From Rhodospirillales bacterium (GTDB lineage Bacteria > Pseudomonadota > Alphaproteobacteria > BOG-932 > Roseiterribacteraceae): DNA of 49,287 bases. The notes below the pieces were generated by a model. The model ran no database searches. It had not been told where the DNA came from and was given only the letters and a program-made list of their open reading frames with translations. The position numbers and the translations under genes are program-made. Below are positions 47,903 to 49,287 of the stretch, piece after piece. The stretch spans positions 1 through 49,287 of the forward strand of contig JAQGIE010000181.1 of NCBI GenBank assembly GCA_028291365.1. The letters run 5' to 3'. The number at the start of each line of letters is the position of its first letter. The stretch's first letter is position 1.

Positions 47903-49287
47903 ATGAAGATCTCGTTCGTCGAACCGACGCTGCCCACCACCGGCACCGTCGTGCTGGGACTTGCTGACGCGGTCCCGTCGGGCCCCGCCGCCGGGCTCGA
48001 TCGCGCCGCCGGCGGCGCGCTGCGCCGCGCCATCGCCGCGGCGGACTTCAAAGGCAAGAAGGACGAGACGCTGAACCTGACCACGCCGGCGGGGCTGAAG
48101 CTCGATCGTGCGGTGCTGGTCGGTCTCGGCCCCAAGGATCTCGACGAAGCCGGTTGGGCCGCGCTGGGCGGCACCATCTACGCGACGCTCGCCTCGGCCC
48201 GGGTTGCGAAAGCCACCATCGCGCTGCCGCTGCCGTCGCCCGAAGCGGCCGCTGCGCTCGCCCTCGGCCTCAAGCTGCGTTCCTACAAGTTCGACAAGTA
48301 CAAGTCGAAGAAGAAGGACGACCGTCCGGGGCCGCAAGCGATCGAAATCGCCGTGGCGAAGTCGGCGGCGGCGAAGAAGGCCTACGGCGCGCACGCGGCG
48401 CTGGCCGACGGCGTCTTCCTGACGCGCGATCTCGTCACCGAGCCGCCCAACGTTCTCTACCCGCAAAGCTTCGCCAAGCGCGCGCAGCAGGCGCTGGCGC
48501 CGCTCGGCGTCAAGGTCGAGATCCTCGGCACCAAGGAGATGAAGAAGCTCGGCATGGGCGCGCTGCTCGGCGTCGCGCAGGGCTCGACCTTCGAACCGCA
48601 GCTCGTCGTCATGCACTGGAACGGTGCCAGCGGGAACGCGAAAGGCGGAAAGAAGTCCCAAGGCAAAGGGAATGGGCCGATCGCGTTCGTCGGCAAAGGC
48701 GTGACGTTCGATTCGGGCGGCATCTCGATCAAGCCGGGCGCCGGCATGTGGGACATGAAGTGGGATATGGGCGGCGCCGGCGTCGTGACCGGCCTGATGG
48801 CCGCGCTCGCGGGCCGCAAGGCCAAGGTCGACGCGGTCGGCATCATCGGCCTGGTCGAGAACATGCCCGACGGCAACGCGCAGCGTCCGGGTGACGTGGT
48901 CACCTCGATGTCGGGCCAGACGATCGAAGTGCTCAATACCGACGCCGAGGGCCGCCTCGTGCTCGCCGACGCGCTCTGGTACGCGCAGGACCGTTTCAAG
49001 CCCGCGATGATGATCGATCTTGCGACCTTGACCGGCGCGGTGATGGTCGCGCTCGGCACCGAATATGCGGGCCTGATGGCGACCGACGACAAGCTCGCCG
49101 ATGAACTGCTCGCCGCCGGTCAGCGCACCGGCGAATTGCTGTGGCGCCTGCCGCTGTCCGAAGCGTTCGACAAGGCGATCGATTGCGACGTCGCCGACAT
49201 GAAGAACATCGCCAACGATCGCAACGCCGGTTCGTCGATCGGCGGCCAGTTCCTGGCGCGCTTCGTCAATGGCGTGCCGTGGGCGCA
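47903..49287 (+). CDS. pepA: leucyl aminopeptidase (M17), 3' end beyond window
   Basis: About 461 codons are visible. The start at 47903 ([17 protein letters not shown]) follows AAGGGA. The metal-binding and catalytic region is visible: [17 protein letters not shown] and the M17 signature [14 protein letters not shown]. The N-terminal macro-like domain precedes it. A Lys-rich linker ([15 protein letters not shown]) joins the domains. In other bacteria PepA also binds DNA (as in E. coli xer and carAB control). It is divergent from lptF. Confidence 0.95.
   Translation, partial: MKISFVEPTLPTTGTVVLGLADAVPSGPAAGLDRAAGGALRRAIAAADFKGKKDETLNLTTPAGLKLDRAVLVGLGPKDLDEAGWAALGGTIYATLASARVAKATIALPLPSPEAAAALALGLKLRSYKFDKYKSKKKDDRPGPQAIEIAVAKSAAAKKAYGAHAALADGVFLTRDLVTEPPNVLYPQSFAKRAQQALAPLGVKVEILGTKEMKKLGMGALLGVAQGSTFEPQLVVMHWNGASGNAKGGKKSQGKGNGPIAFVGKGVTFDSGGISIKPGAGMWDMKWDMGGAGVVTGLMAALAGRKAKVDAVGIIGLVENMPDGNAQRPGDVVTSMSGQTIEVLNTDAEGRLVLADALWYAQDRFKPAMMIDLATLTGAVMVALGTEYAGLMATDDKLADELLAAGQRTGELLWRLPLSEAFDKAIDCDVADMKNIANDRNAGSSIGGQFLARFVNGVPWA

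Overview
The window is a chromosomal segment of an alphaproteobacterium with high GC content. The evidence is gene content and order: rpsF-rpsR-rplI-dnaB, radA-cvpA-purF, fabD-fabG-acpP-fabF-mltG, gmk, and rsmA-pdxA-surA-lptG-lptF beside a divergent pepA. DUF2794 and the [4Fe-4S]-type PurF agree with this. The order and genus cannot be fixed from the sequence. I see no rRNA, tRNA, CRISPR array, prophage, transposase or plasmid gene. Coding density is very high, and the largest gap without a gene is 270 bases (28328-28597).

Layout. 1-1315 (minus): gph and the N-terminal part of an NHLRC2-like thioredoxin/NHL protein. 1457-6926 (plus): glmU, glmS and an uncharacterised ABC transporter pair. 6927-10320 (minus): a Cache/PAS histidine kinase, phoU and a DUF2794 gene. 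10498-14329 (plus): yfgM, bamB, a DUF6196-like gene and der, which together serve outer-membrane protein assembly and ribosome biogenesis. 14346-24965 (minus): eleven genes, mlaE-mlaF-DUF885 lipoprotein-radA-cvpA-purF-SDR-lrgA-lrgB-SRAP-EamA. 25080-26807 (plus): a lone serralysin-like protease. 26828-29928 (minus): dnaB, rplI, rpsR, rpsF. 30149-36557 (plus): fabD, a threonine aldolase, fabG, acpP, fabF, mltG, a small membrane protein and ppa. 36593-37763 (minus): a VOC protein and an SDR. 37823-40040 (plus): gmk, a GNAT acetyltransferase and a sialidase-fold protein chained by 4-base overlaps. 39980-41463: a divergent ECF41 sigma factor and AhpD-like gene pair. 41486-47713 (minus): a small unknown gene, rsmA, pdxA, surA, lptG, lptF. 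47903-end (plus): pepA.

Most of the window is core metabolism and envelope biogenesis: UDP-GlcNAc synthesis, fatty-acid synthesis, LPS export, beta-barrel assembly and lipid transport. Against the gene order usual for alphaproteobacteria, three genes are not where they are expected: alr (between dnaB and radA), yicC (between mltG and gmk) and lptD (between lptG and surA). Accessory genes or palindromic repeats occupy those places.

I did not find a clearly new multi-gene defence or biosynthetic system. The strongest signals for follow-up are: a mirror-image pair of ECF41-type promoters sharing one palindrome; the missing lptD with a palindrome in its place; the gmk-GNAT-sialidase-fold chain; a lone serralysin/DUF4214 protein; a purF-linked SDR that has lost its catalytic serine; and several families of paired palindromic repeats. 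All calls rest on reading motifs and context by eye; no database search was run.
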